The position numbers were made by a program, and so were the translations under genes. DNA of 64,000 nucleotides from Oscillospiraceae bacterium (lineage in GTDB: Bacteria > Bacillota > Clostridia > Oscillospirales > Oscillospiraceae): positions 1-64,000 of the forward strand of contig JAHHRV010000004.1 of the NCBI GenBank assembly GCA_020025595.1, in the 5' to 3' direction. The first letter of the stretch is position 1; every line of letters starts with the position of its first letter. Below, one piece after another: positions 16,807 to 27,198 of the stretch. The notes beneath the pieces are model-generated. The model was not told the origin of the DNA. It did no database searches and worked only from the letters and a program-made list of their open reading frames with translations.

Positions 16807-18396
16807 ATGTTTTGTTATCAATGTGAACAGACCGCAGCATGTAAAGGCTGCACCGGAAAAATGGGCGTATGCGGCAAAAAAGAGGATACCGCACAGCTGC
16901 AGGATGAGCTGACCGGTGCCCTGATCGGCCTTGCCAAGGCCACCGACGGTAATGAGCACCTCATCAACGCAGATGCTACTTCCGTAATCATTTCCAGCCT
17001 GTTTGCCACCCTGACCAATGTGAATTTTGACAACGAGAGCCTGCAGGCCCTTTATGATCAGGTGGAGCAGGAGAAGAAAAAGATGGTTCCCGACTGCTTT
17101 GCCTGCGCATCTCCCTGCGGCAAGAGCGACCATTATGACATGGAAAAGCTCTGGAAGGCAGACGAGGACATCCGCAGCCTGAAATCTCTGATTCTCTTCG
17201 GCATCCGTGGCCTTGCAGCCTATGCTTACCACGCAGCGGTGCTGGGATACCACGATGAAACCGTTGACAGATTCTTCTACAAGGCCCTGACCGCCATCGG
17301 CATGGACGATTTCGGCATGGATGAGCTGCTGCCCATCGTGCTGGAGGTAGGCGAAGTGAATCTTAAGTGCATGGAACTTCTGGACCGGGCAAACACCGAA
17401 ACCTACGGTCACCCCGTCCCCACAGAGGTTTCCATGACCGTTGAAAAAGGCCCCTTTATCGTGATTTCCGGCCACGATCTTTACGATCTCAAGCGCCTGC
17501 TGGAGCAGACCGAAGGAAAGGGCATCAACATCTACACCCACGGCGAGATGCTGCCTGCCCACGCCTATCCGGAGCTAAAGAAATTCTCCCACCTGAAGGG
17601 CAATTTCGGCACCGCATGGCAGAATCAGCAGAAGGAATTCGCCGACCTGCCCGCTCCCGCTCTTTTCACCACCAACTGCCTGATGCCCCCCAAGGCCAGC
17701 TACGCTGACCGGGTCTTCACCACCGAAGTGGTTGCATACCCCGGCATGGTTCACATCGGCGACGACAAGGACTTTTCTCCCGTCATTGCCAAGGCTCTGG
17801 AGTTGGGCGGCTATACAGAAAATCAGACCTTCCACGGCATCAACGGCGGCGACAAGCTGATGACCGGCTTTGCAAGAAACACCGTCCTCAGCGTTGCAGA
17901 TCAGGTGGTGGATGCGGTGAAATCCGGCGCAATCCGGCACTTTTTCCTGGTGGGCGGCTGCGACGGTGCAAGACCCGGCAGAAATTACTTTACCGATTTT
18001 GTCAAGCAGACCCCCGATGATACCGTTGTGCTGACTCTGGCCTGCGGCAAGTACCGCTTCAACGACCTGGACCTGGGAACCGTCGGCGGACTGCCCAGAC
18101 TGATGGATATCGGCCAGTGCAACGATGCCTACTCTGCCATCGCCATTGCAGTTGCTCTGGCAGATGCCTTCGGCTGCGGCGTCAACGAGCTGCCCCTGAG
18201 CATGGTGCTGAGCTGGTACGAGCAGAAGGCCGTCTGCATTCTGCTGACGCTGCTGCACCTGGGCATCAAGAACATCCGTCTGGGCCCCACGCTGCCTGCA
18301 TTCATTTCCCCCAATGTTCTGAATTTCCTGGTAGAAAAGTTCGGCATTGCCCCCATTACCACCCCGGAAGAAGATCTGAAGGCCATTCTGGGATAA
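16807..18396 (+). CDS. hcp: Hybrid cluster protein (hydroxylamine/NO reductase)
   Basis: A 529-residue prismane protein. The N-terminal Fe-S ligands C3, C6, C15 and C22 lie in the CYQCEQTA segment, and later motifs include GHDLYDL, THGEMLPAHAYP, FTTNCLMPP, VGGCDGARPGRNYFT, LACGKYRFN and the hybrid-cluster region ending GPTLPAF. It reduces hydroxylamine and, by current view, nitric oxide, protecting the cell from nitrosative stress. It is in an operon with the ferredoxin-like gene and diverges from the Crp/Fnr regulator. SD AAAGGAG precedes the ATG. Confidence 0.95.
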   Translation: MFCYQCEQTAACKGCTGKMGVCGKKEDTAQLQDELTGALIGLAKATDGNEHLINADATSVIISSLFATLTNVNFDNESLQALYDQVEQEKKKMVPDCFACASPCGKSDHYDMEKLWKADEDIRSLKSLILFGIRGLAAYAYHAAVLGYHDETVDRFFYKALTAIGMDDFGMDELLPIVLEVGEVNLKCMELLDRANTETYGHPVPTEVSMTVEKGPFIVISGHDLYDLKRLLEQTEGKGINIYTHGEMLPAHAYPELKKFSHLKGNFGTAWQNQQKEFADLPAPALFTTNCLMPPKASYADRVFTTEVVAYPGMVHIGDDKDFSPVIAKALELGGYTENQTFHGINGGDKLMTGFARNTVLSVADQVVDAVKSGAIRHFFLVGGCDGARPGRNYFTDFVKQTPDDTVVLTLACGKYRFNDLDLGTVGGLPRLMDIGQCNDAYSAIAIAVALADAFGCGVNELPLSMVLSWYEQKAVCILLTLLHLGIKNIRLGPTLPAFISPNVLNFLVEKFGIAPITTPEEDLKAILG

Positions 18397-18401
18397 ATAA
18401 C

Positions 18402-18442
18402 AAACCCGACAGGTCGTTAAGGCCTGCCGGGTTTTCATTTTT
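18402..18442 (+). terminator. Terminator after hcp
   Basis: AAACCCGaCAGG / CCTGcCGGGTTT stem with a 9-nt loop and a T-rich tail. Confidence 0.88.
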
Positions 18443-18470
18443 TAAGACCTGCCGGCACGGAAAGGCCGAC

Positions 18471-18944
18471 CTAATTATTCAGCAGGAAATACAGCACCGC
18501 AGCGAATACTGCTGTTAAAGCAATTATCGTCCAAATAACAGATAAGTCTGCTTTCTTTTCAGCAGGATACCGATGATCGCTATGTGGTTCAGCAGAAGTT
18601 TTTGGGCGAATCTTCTGTTGACTGACAGGCGCTTTCTTCGCAATCCGTGCAAGCGCAAGAGGGTCGGTCTGATTCATAATGCGCCGGTGAAAGTTTTCCA
18701 GCCATTCAATATCACCGGGCTGGCACATATTCTCCTCATCGGCATACTCATCATGGGCAATCTGGTTGCGTACCCAGCGATAATGCTTCAGGGCTTTATA
18801 GTCGTCATTCCAGCCGCTTACCAGATACGCGCCCCTTGGGGTCTGCTCCATATCCTCAATATATCCGCTGATTCCGTTTCTGGCGTTTGGATAGATCCCT
18901 GCGCACAAATGATCCAAGTGCTTATAAGACCTCATAAATCCCAT
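18471..18944 (-). CDS. HEPN-like membrane-anchored protein of unknown function
   Basis: A 157-residue protein. Residues 1-95 are helical and contain R59-N-Q-I-A-H64, the RxxxxH pattern typical of HEPN ribonuclease domains, within a KHYRWVRNQIAHD context. Residues 95-130 are a polar linker and 135-155 a single C-terminal membrane helix. I recall similar Clostridial proteins classified as a domain of unknown function; no role is known. SD AGGAG precedes ATG 18944. It lies alone, downstream of the tRNA-Ser terminator. RNase activity is only suggested by the motif. Confidence 0.65.
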   Translation of the reverse strand: MGFMRSYKHLDHLCAGIYPNARNGISGYIEDMEQTPRGAYLVSGWNDDYKALKHYRWVRNQIAHDEYADEENMCQPGDIEWLENFHRRIMNQTDPLALARIAKKAPVSQQKIRPKTSAEPHSDHRYPAEKKADLSVIWTIIALTAVFAAVLYFLLNN

Positions 18945-18961
18945 TATCTATTTCTCCTAAA

Positions 18962-18997
18962 TAAAAGGAAAGCCGCAAAACATTGCTGTTTTGCGGC
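18962..18997 (-). terminator. Terminator of tRNA-Ser
   Basis: GCCGCAAAACA / TGTTTTGCGGC stem with a TTGC loop and a T-rich minus-strand tail. Confidence 0.85.
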
Positions 18998-19019
18998 TCA
19001 TTGCGGATAAACCGCTATT

Positions 19020-19111
19020 TGGCGGAGCAGCAGGGATTCGAACCCTGGCGACACTTTCATGCCCTACGAGATTTCGAGTCACGCCTCTTCGACCAGCTTG
19101 AGTACTGCTCC
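19020..19111 (-). tRNA. tRNA-Ser (CGA)
   Basis: Class II tRNA read on the minus strand: acceptor GGAGCAG / CTGCTCC, discriminator G and an encoded CCA; CTC / GAG D stem; anticodon loop CTCGAAA (anticodon CGA); long variable arm; T stem CAGGG / CCCTG around TTCGAAT. The anticodon stem CGTGA / TCTCG has one T-T mismatch. It lies between groEL and the HEPN-like gene and has its own promoter. Confidence 0.9.
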
Positions 19112-19124
19112 GTATATCCATTTG

Positions 19125-19153
19125 ATTATAACAATCAGGCCGGAAAAAATCAA
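19125..19153 (-). promoter_or_regulatory. Promoter of tRNA-Ser
   Basis: Minus-strand TTGATT (19148-19153), 17-bp spacer, TATAAT (19125-19130), 13 bp before the tRNA. Confidence 0.7.
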
Positions 19154-19189
19154 GTAAAAAAGAGCCGCTCCAGACAGGAGCGGCTCTTT
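19153..19189 (-). terminator. Terminator of groES-groEL
   Basis: AAAGAGCCGCTCC / GGAGCGGCTCTTT perfect 13-bp stem with AGACA loop; T run on the minus strand, directly abutting the tRNA-Ser promoter. Confidence 0.92.
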
Positions 19190-19227
19190 ATAAATTACTT
19201 AGGAGATATTGGTGGGTAACCTGTAAA

Positions 19228-20871
<1,644 letters not shown>

Positions 20872-20876
20872 CTAAA

Positions 20877-21149
20877 TTACTCCACAATTGCCAGGATATC
20901 GTCCTGCTTGACGAACTTGTAATCTACCTTGTCCAGTGTGACATCGGTGCCGACAAACTTGCTGACGACGACCTTATCACCGGCCTTGACAGTCATGGTC
21001 ACATCCTTCTTGCCGGGGCCTACGGAGACGACTTCGTAGATTGCAGGCTTTTCCTTATTGGTAGTAGCCAGAATAATGCCGCCAACGGTGGTCTCGCTTG
21101 CTTCGTGCTGCTTCAGCAGTACATTATCAGACATGGGTTTGAGAGTCAT
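20877..21149 (-). CDS. groS: Co-chaperonin GroES
   Basis: A 90-residue GroES with LKPMSDNVLLK at the N-terminus, the mobile-loop region (SETTVGGIILA), VVSVGPGK and a C-terminal DILAIVE. First gene of the groES-groEL operon; a CIRCE element precedes it by about 80 bp. Confidence 0.97.
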   Translation of the reverse strand: MTLKPMSDNVLLKQHEASETTVGGIILATTNKEKPAIYEVVSVGPGKKDVTMTVKAGDKVVVSKFVGTDVTLDKVDYKFVKQDDILAIVE

Positions 21150-21231
21150 TTCGATTCCTCCAATTAGATATTTTAGGCTGGGATCACAGGACCGGATCCT
21201 GCGTTTCCCATTTGTCTATGTATTTATCAGA

Positions 21232-21258
21232 TTAGCACTCCTAGCCTCTGAGTGCTAA
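21232..21258 (-). promoter_or_regulatory. CIRCE operator (HrcA binding site)
   Basis: Perfect TTAGCACTC (21232-21240), 9-bp spacer, GAGTGCTAA (21250-21258), just downstream of the groES -10 box. HrcA repression is established for this element; hrcA itself is not in the window. Confidence 0.97.
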
Positions 21259-21265
21259 CGCAGAT

Positions 21266-21294
21266 ATCATACAGCACCTTGCTGAAAAAAGCAA
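21266..21294 (-). promoter_or_regulatory. groES-groEL promoter
   Basis: Minus-strand TTGCTT (21289-21294), 17-bp spacer, TATGAT (21266-21271); CIRCE overlaps the start region. Confidence 0.75.
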
Positions 21295-21349
21295 GAGCGA
21301 ATTATCTCTTTTCTGTAAAAAAATTGTGACCAAACCAAATCCTCCGGTA

Positions 21350-21379
21350 GTTGCATTTGCAACAAAACCGTGATAGAAT
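21350..21379 (+). promoter_or_regulatory. Promoter with overlapping dyad for the ABC exporter
   Basis: TTGCAT (21351-21356), 17-bp spacer, TAGAAT (21374-21379). The -35 box lies inside the dyad GTTGCA-TT-TGCAAC (21350-21363), a likely repressor site; MarR-type regulators are a candidate by resemblance only. Confidence 0.6.
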
Positions 21380-21419
21380 GATTCAACAATTTGTTTTTCG
21401 GATAAAGGAGGGATTTTCG

Positions 21420-23201
21420 TTGATTTTTGGCAAGCATATAAACAAATACTATCTAAAATATGCTCCATTTCTGCTGCTGGGCATGGTGACTCTGATTGCC
21501 GTTGACTATATGCAGCTGGTGGTTCCCAATCTGTACCAGATGGTCATCAACGGCATGAATACCGGTGTCGTCATGGTGGACGGTGTGAGCGTTCCCTTTG
21601 ATATGGAATTTCTGCTCAGCAAAATCTGTATGCCCATGACCGGCATCATACTGGTGATCGTATTCGGCCGGTTCCTGTGGCGTGTCATGTTTTTCGGTTC
21701 TGCTATCAAGGTCGAAACCGATCTTCGCAACCAGATGTTTGACAACGCCAGAAACCTGAGCCGGGAATACTATCAGGTCAATAAAATCGGCAACCTGATG
21801 AGCCTGTTTACCAACGACCTGGACACCGTCCAGGAGTGCTTCGGCTGGGGCATTATGATGTTCCTGGATGCCCTGTTCCTGGGCATTCTGGCTGTGGTGA
21901 AGATGTGGCACATGGATGCGACTCTGACCATGCTCACCCTGATCCCCATGGCTCTTCTGCTGGCATCCAGCACCGTCGTAGGCAGCTATATGATGAAAAA
22001 GTGGGATATCCGTCAGGCGGCTTTCTCCAAGCTGTCGGATTTCTCTCAGGAGAGCTTCTCCGGCATCGCCGTCATCAAGGCCTTTGTGAAAGAGGCCAAG
22101 GAGCTGATGGCATTCAAAAAGCTGAACATTGAAAACGAGAAGGCGAACATCGACCACACCAAGGCTTCCGTCCTGCTGAAAATCTTAGTAACGCTGTTCG
22201 TGGAAAGCGTCATCTGCGTGATTCTGGGTTACGGCGGCTATCTTGTGTACCAGGGGCGCTTCAACGCAGGTCAGCTGATGGAATTCATCGGCTATTTTAA
22301 TGCGGTCGTCTGGCCCATTATGGCCGTTTCCGAGCTGATCGACATGACCTCCAGAGGCAAGGCTTCTCTGGACCGGATCAGCGAACTGCTGGACGCAAAG
22401 CAGGATGTGTTTGACAAGGCCGGCGCTGTGCCCCTGAACGATATCAAGGGCGATATCGAGTTCCGGGATCTGACCTTCCGCTACCCGGACGGAGAATTTA
22501 ATGTACTGGAAAATGTGTCCTTTACCATCCATGCCGGCGAAAATGTAGGTCTGGTGGGCAAAACCGGTTCCGGCAAAACCACTCTGGTAGATCTGATCCT
22601 GAGAACCTACAATGTGCCTGACGGCACCGTGTTTATCGACGGTCACGATGTCAACGATGTGACCATCCGCTCCGTCCGTGACGGCTGCGCCTATGTGCCT
22701 CAGGATAATTTCCTGTTCTCCGACACCATTGAAAACAACATTTCCTTCGGTACCGGCGACTATGCCCACGATGCCATCATCGAGGCTGCATCTCTTGCCG
22801 ATATCCATGACAACATCGAGCAGTTCCATCTGGGCTATGACACCGTGCTGGGCGAGCGTGGCGTTACCGTCTCCGGCGGTCAGAAGCAGCGCATCTCCAT
22901 CGCCCGGGCCCTGATGAAGAATGCTCCCATTCTGATTCTGGACGACTCGGTTTCCGCCGTGGACACCAAGACCGAGCGAACCATCCTTGCAAACCTACGC
23001 TCTACCCGTGCCGGCAAGACCACCATTCTCATCGCCCACAGAATCTCCACCATCGAAAGCATGGATAAGATTCTGTTTATTGAGGACGGCCGTGTGGCGG
23101 CTTTCGGCCCCCATGAAGAACTGATCAAGAGCTGTCCCGGCTACCAGAAAATGGTGAAGCTGCAGCAGCTGGAAGAGGAAGGAGGCGAGCAAAATGCATG
23201 A
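21420..23201 (+). CDS. ABC exporter half-transporter, degenerate ATP site
   Basis: A 593-residue type IV ABC exporter: six-helix membrane domain (about 1-310) fused to an ATPase (340-593). Walker A GKTGSGKTT is near residue 380 and signature VSGGQ near 483. Walker B is ILILDDSVSAVD: the catalytic glutamate is replaced by Asp (DDS instead of DEA). This is the degenerate-site subunit typical of heterodimeric exporters. TTG 21420 is chosen as start because AAAGGAGGG lies 7 nt upstream; an upstream ATG at 21351 lies in the promoter. It overlaps the partner gene by 8 bp. Confidence 0.88.
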   Translation: MIFGKHINKYYLKYAPFLLLGMVTLIAVDYMQLVVPNLYQMVINGMNTGVVMVDGVSVPFDMEFLLSKICMPMTGIILVIVFGRFLWRVMFFGSAIKVETDLRNQMFDNARNLSREYYQVNKIGNLMSLFTNDLDTVQECFGWGIMMFLDALFLGILAVVKMWHMDATLTMLTLIPMALLLASSTVVGSYMMKKWDIRQAAFSKLSDFSQESFSGIAVIKAFVKEAKELMAFKKLNIENEKANIDHTKASVLLKILVTLFVESVICVILGYGGYLVYQGRFNAGQLMEFIGYFNAVVWPIMAVSELIDMTSRGKASLDRISELLDAKQDVFDKAGAVPLNDIKGDIEFRDLTFRYPDGEFNVLENVSFTIHAGENVGLVGKTGSGKTTLVDLILRTYNVPDGTVFIDGHDVNDVTIRSVRDGCAYVPQDNFLFSDTIENNISFGTGDYAHDAIIEAASLADIHDNIEQFHLGYDTVLGERGVTVSGGQKQRISIARALMKNAPILILDDSVSAVDTKTERTILANLRSTRAGKTTILIAHRISTIESMDKILFIEDGRVAAFGPHEELIKSCPGYQKMVKLQQLEEEGGEQNA

Positions 23202-25077
23202 GTATCTGCCGCTTTTGATCGTGGGTGCCATCATCGGTGTGTTCAGCATCATCTTTCTGGTGGCATATCTGGCTGAACTGCGCAGAAAGAACACCTCAGG
23301 ATACGAGCGCACCATGCCCGACCGGGAAATTATTTCCCGACTGATGGTGTACGCCAAGCCCTACCGGAAACAGTTCATCATTGTCTTTTTCGTGATGCTC
23401 GTTTCCATCGCATACGATCTTGTGTCCCCCCTGCTGATCGGTCACATTCAGGACACAGTAAAAGGCTCCTTCACTTTGGAGTATCTGTTCACGCTGGTGG
23501 GCATTTACGCTTCTATTTTGATCGTCAGCCTGATCTGCACCTATGTGCAGGCCATGATTCTGCAGAAAACCGGTCAGAAGATCCTCTCCGCCCTGCGCGA
23601 AGATATTTTCGTCCACATCGAAAAGCTGTCCCATGAGCAGCTGAACAATATCCCCGTGGGCAAGCTGGTGACCCGTGTCAGCAACGATCCCAACGCCATT
23701 TCCTATATGTTCACCAACATCCTGGTGACCCTTGCCAAGAATATGATGGTCATTGTGGGCGTTCTGGGTGCCATGCTGATGCTTAACTATGCACTGACTC
23801 TGATGGTGCTGAGCTTCGTTCCCTTTATTCTGCTGTTTACGGTGATTTTCCGGACATTCTCCCGTAAAGTCCACCGCAGCGTCAACGATGCCACCACCGA
23901 TGTGAATACCTACCTTTCCGAAAACCTCTCCGGCATGAAAATCACCCAGATTTTCAACCAGGAGGATCGGAAAATGGACGATTTTCTAGAAAAGAGCCTT
24001 GCCCTGCAGAAGGCAAAGCGCAACCGAATGATCGTCTTTGGCATCTTCCGCCCCATGGTGTATATGCTGTATATCAGCTCTGTGCTGTGCCTTCTGTACA
24101 TGGGCGCCAGAGGCTATATCGACAATATCACCTTCCTGGGTCAGGCCGTGTCCTCCGGCACGGTGGTTACCTTCTATATGTACATCTCCAAATTCTTTAA
24201 CCCCATCCAGACTCTGGCAGAGCAGTTCGACACCCTGCAGCGCTCCTTTGCTTCTGCGGAAAAGATCTTCACCATCATGGATCTGGCTCCTCAGGTGGTG
24301 GACGGAGATGACATCATCGAGCTGGACGAGATCCGCGGTGAAATCGAATTTAAGGATGTGTGGTTTGCCTACATCCCCGGCGAGTGGGTGCTCAAGGGCG
24401 TTTCCTTCCATGTAGACCCCAAGCAGACCGTAGCATTTGTCGGCTCCACCGGTTCCGGCAAAACCACCATTCTGTCCCTGATCTGCCGCAATTACGACAT
24501 CCAGAAGGGTCAGATCCTCATCGATGGCATCGACATAAAGAAAATCAGCATTTCCTCTCTGCGCCGTCACTTCGGTCAGATGCTTCAGGATGTGTTCCTG
24601 TTCTCCGGCACCATCCGCAGCAACATCGCCCTGCGGGACGAATTCCCGGAGGAAGAGATTCAGAAAGCCATCCACTATGTGAATGCCGACTCCTTCATCA
24701 ACAAGCTGGACAACGGCCTGGACGAAGTAGTCCGTGAGCGGGGCAACAACTTCTCCGCCGGTCAGCGGCAGCTACTCAGCTTTGCACGAACCATCCTGCA
24801 CAAGCCTGCCGTTATGATTCTGGACGAAGCCACCGCCAACATCGACACCGAAACCGAAATTCTGATTCAGGATTCTCTGGAGAAGATGAAAAACATCGGC
24901 ACCATGCTGATCGTCGCCCACCGGCTTTCCACCATTCAGCACGCGGACAACATCATCCTGCTGTCCCACGGCGAAATCGTGGAGCAGGGCAACCATCAGG
25001 AGCTGCTGCGCAAAAAGGGCAGATATTACCAGCTCTACACCCTGCAATACAGCAAAGAGCAGCTGAGCCACGAATAA
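23194..25077 (+). CDS. ABC exporter half-transporter, canonical ATP site
   Basis: A 627-residue partner: one extra N-terminal helix (residues 5-25) and a short linker, six-helix membrane domain, then ATPase with Walker A GSTGSGKTT near 417, signature FSAGQ near 520 and intact Walker B VMILDEATANID near 540. The signature is SAGQ rather than SGGQ. With the upstream gene it should form a heterodimeric multidrug- or lipid-type exporter of the BmrCD/TM287-288 kind. Start ATG 23194 overlaps the previous stop, with GGAGG upstream. Substrate unknown. Confidence 0.88.
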   Translation: MHEYLPLLIVGAIIGVFSIIFLVAYLAELRRKNTSGYERTMPDREIISRLMVYAKPYRKQFIIVFFVMLVSIAYDLVSPLLIGHIQDTVKGSFTLEYLFTLVGIYASILIVSLICTYVQAMILQKTGQKILSALREDIFVHIEKLSHEQLNNIPVGKLVTRVSNDPNAISYMFTNILVTLAKNMMVIVGVLGAMLMLNYALTLMVLSFVPFILLFTVIFRTFSRKVHRSVNDATTDVNTYLSENLSGMKITQIFNQEDRKMDDFLEKSLALQKAKRNRMIVFGIFRPMVYMLYISSVLCLLYMGARGYIDNITFLGQAVSSGTVVTFYMYISKFFNPIQTLAEQFDTLQRSFASAEKIFTIMDLAPQVVDGDDIIELDEIRGEIEFKDVWFAYIPGEWVLKGVSFHVDPKQTVAFVGSTGSGKTTILSLICRNYDIQKGQILIDGIDIKKISISSLRRHFGQMLQDVFLFSGTIRSNIALRDEFPEEEIQKAIHYVNADSFINKLDNGLDEVVRERGNNFSAGQRQLLSFARTILHKPAVMILDEATANIDTETEILIQDSLEKMKNIGTMLIVAHRLSTIQHADNIILLSHGEIVEQGNHQELLRKKGRYYQLYTLQYSKEQLSHE

Positions 25078-25084
25078 ATCCACC

Positions 25085-25114
25085 AATCCCCCGACCGTCG
25101 GCCGGGGGATTTTT
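25085..25114 (+). terminator. Terminator after the ABC exporter operon
   Basis: AATCCCCCG / CGGGGGATT stem then TTTTT. Confidence 0.88.
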
Positions 25115-25159
25115 ATGCAGATTTTGTAGGGAAAAGTCCCCATTTCAGGGAAGTTATTC

Positions 25160-25188
25160 TGGACTTACCGGAGTTTTGCGAATATAAT
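25160..25188 (+). promoter_or_regulatory. Promoter of the CDF transporter gene
   Basis: TGGACT (25160-25165), 17-bp spacer, TATAAT (25183-25188). Confidence 0.55.
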
Positions 25189-25240
25189 AGAAGGAAACGC
25201 ATTGTAGCTTTTCGACCTTTGATTTTAAGGAGGTTATTAT

Positions 25241-26437
25241 ATGATCCAATTTCTGACCAATCGAATTCTTCCCCCCAATTCTGACCCCAATGATCTGGTT
25301 GTGCGCTCCAAGGTGGGCAAGCGCAGCGGCATTCTGGGCATTCTTGCAAACCTTTTGCTCTTCGCCGGGAAAATGGTCATCGGCACCGTGTCCGGCTCTG
25401 TTTCCATCACCGCTGACGCCATGAATAACCTGTCCGATGCCAGCTCTGCCATCGTGACCTTTGCCGGATTCAAGCTGGCAGAACGGCCTGCCGATGAAAA
25501 CCATCCCTACGGCCACGCCCGGTTTGAATACCTGTCCGGCCTTGCCGTGGCAGCCATGATCGTGATCATCGGCTTTGAACTGGCAAAGACCTCCTTCGAC
25601 AAGATCCTCCACCCGGAGCCGGTGCTGTTCTCCGGCGCACTGGTGGTTGTGCTGCTGCTGTCCATCGGCGTAAAGCTGGTGCTGGCCGCCGTCAACGGAA
25701 AACTGGGAAAAACCATCGACTCCACCACCCTGCTTGCCACCGCTGCTGACAGCCGCAACGACTGCATCAGCACCGGCGCTGTGCTGCTCAGTGCGATTTT
25801 TGCACACCTGACCCACATCAATGTGGATGGATACGCCGGTTTCGCTGTGGCGCTGTTCATCCTCTACTCCGGTGCCAGCATGGCAAAAGACACCATCTCC
25901 CCCCTGCTGGGTGAGGCTGCCGACCCGGAGCTGCAGCGGGCCATCGTCACTGCGCTGCGCTCCAACAAGAAGATCCTGGGATTCCACGACCTGATGGTTC
26001 ATGACTATGGCCCCGGCCAGCGGTTCGCCAGTGTCCACGCAGAAATGGATATGCGGGAAGATCCCCTGCTGTGCCACACCATCATCGACGATGTGGAGCG
26101 TCAGGTTCTGGAAAATCACGGCATCCATCTGGTCATCCACTACGATCCCGTGGTCACCAACGACGAAGAGCTGAACCGGATGAGAGACTCCGTTGACAAG
26201 GTGCTGAAATCCATTGACGATCGCATCAGCATCCACGATTTCCGTATGGTCCGGGGAGATACCCACACCAATCTGATTTTCGACATGATCATCCCCTATG
26301 AGCTCAACGACAGCCGCCAGCAGATCAAACGCCAGCTGGACACCGCCATTAATCTGTCCGATACCAAATATTATACGGTCATTACCTTTGATACCTGCGG
26401 GTTCAACAGTGAAAATATGTGGAAAGAGTGCAAATAA
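25241..26437 (+). CDS. Cation diffusion facilitator family metal exporter
   Basis: A 398-residue CDF: six membrane helices (about 30-215) and a long cytosolic domain. The transport-site residues are N62 and D66 in DAMNNLSD (helix 2) and the two aspartates of ADSRND (helix 5). This N-D / D-D set differs from the H-D / H-D of zinc exporters and resembles MntE-type manganese exporters, so Mn(II) is my best guess. The cytosolic part (215-398) is about twice the usual size and may contain a second CTD-like repeat. SD AAGGAGG precedes ATG 25241. Confidence 0.85.
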   Translation: MIQFLTNRILPPNSDPNDLVVRSKVGKRSGILGILANLLLFAGKMVIGTVSGSVSITADAMNNLSDASSAIVTFAGFKLAERPADENHPYGHARFEYLSGLAVAAMIVIIGFELAKTSFDKILHPEPVLFSGALVVVLLLSIGVKLVLAAVNGKLGKTIDSTTLLATAADSRNDCISTGAVLLSAIFAHLTHINVDGYAGFAVALFILYSGASMAKDTISPLLGEAADPELQRAIVTALRSNKKILGFHDLMVHDYGPGQRFASVHAEMDMREDPLLCHTIIDDVERQVLENHGIHLVIHYDPVVTNDEELNRMRDSVDKVLKSIDDRISIHDFRMVRGDTHTNLIFDMIIPYELNDSRQQIKRQLDTAINLSDTKYYTVITFDTCGFNSENMWKECK

Positions 26438-26448
26438 GCCCATTTCCT

Positions 26449-26477
26449 TTGACACTTACACTGCTTTTTGATATACT
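26449..26477 (+). promoter_or_regulatory. Promoter of trmB-mnmG
   Basis: TTGACA (26449-26454), 17-bp spacer, TATACT (26472-26477). Confidence 0.78.
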
Positions 26478-26511
26478 AAATCGAATGATCTTTCCTTAGG
26501 AGGAAACACAT

Positions 26512-27198
26512 ATGAGAATGAGAAAAATGCGCAACCTGGAACCCCGCATGGAAAAGTGCGCAGATTTTAGAATTACAGAGCCCCAGACCAAGAAAGGCTC
26601 CTGGCGCTCTCTGAAGCCCGACTGCACCGCACTGTGGGTAGAGGTCGGCTGCGGCAAGGGCAAGTTCACCGCAGAAACCGCTCAGGCAAACCCCGATGTG
26701 CTGCTCATCGCCGTGGAGCGCTGCCGGGAGGCTATGGTTGTCGCCATGGAAAAGGCCAAGGCCATGGGTCTTACCAATGTCTTTTTCATCGACATGGATG
26801 TTGCCAACATCGAAGAGTGCTTTGAAGCAGGCGAAATCGACCGTCTGTTCATCAACTTCCCCGATCCCTGGCCCCGCAAGAAGAACGCCAAGCGCCGTCT
26901 GACCCACAGAGGTTTCCTGGATAAGTACTGCCGGGTGGTTCGCGAAGGCGGCGAGCTGCACTTCAAGACCGACAACGCACCGCTGTTCGAGTTCAGCGTA
27001 GAAGAGTTTGCCGCCTGCGGTCTGGAAGTCAAGAACCTGACCCGCAACCTCCACGAGAACGGCATCGTGGGCATCATGACCGGCTATGAGGAGAAGTTCC
27101 ACGCTCTGGGCACCCCCATCAACCGCTGCGAAGTGGTCTGCAAGCCCTTTATCCTGCCCCCCGAAGAAAAAAAGACCTCTGAGGAGGCAGCCGAATGA
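26512..27198 (+). CDS. trmB: tRNA (guanine-N7-)-methyltransferase
   Basis: A 228-residue SAM-dependent methyltransferase with [10 protein letters not shown] near 42, the [16 protein letters not shown] motif near 117 that identifies TrmB, and FKTDN near 160. It methylates G46 in the variable loop of tRNAs. SD AGGAGG precedes the ATG. Its stop overlaps the mnmG start as ATGA, so both tRNA-modification genes are translationally coupled. Confidence 0.95.
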   Translation: MRMRKMRNLEPRMEKCADFRITEPQTKKGSWRSLKPDCTALWVEVGCGKGKFTAETAQANPDVLLIAVERCREAMVVAMEKAKAMGLTNVFFIDMDVANIEECFEAGEIDRLFINFPDPWPRKKNAKRRLTHRGFLDKYCRVVREGGELHFKTDNAPLFEFSVEEFAACGLEVKNLTRNLHENGIVGIMTGYEEKFHALGTPINRCEVVCKPFILPPEEKKTSEEAAE

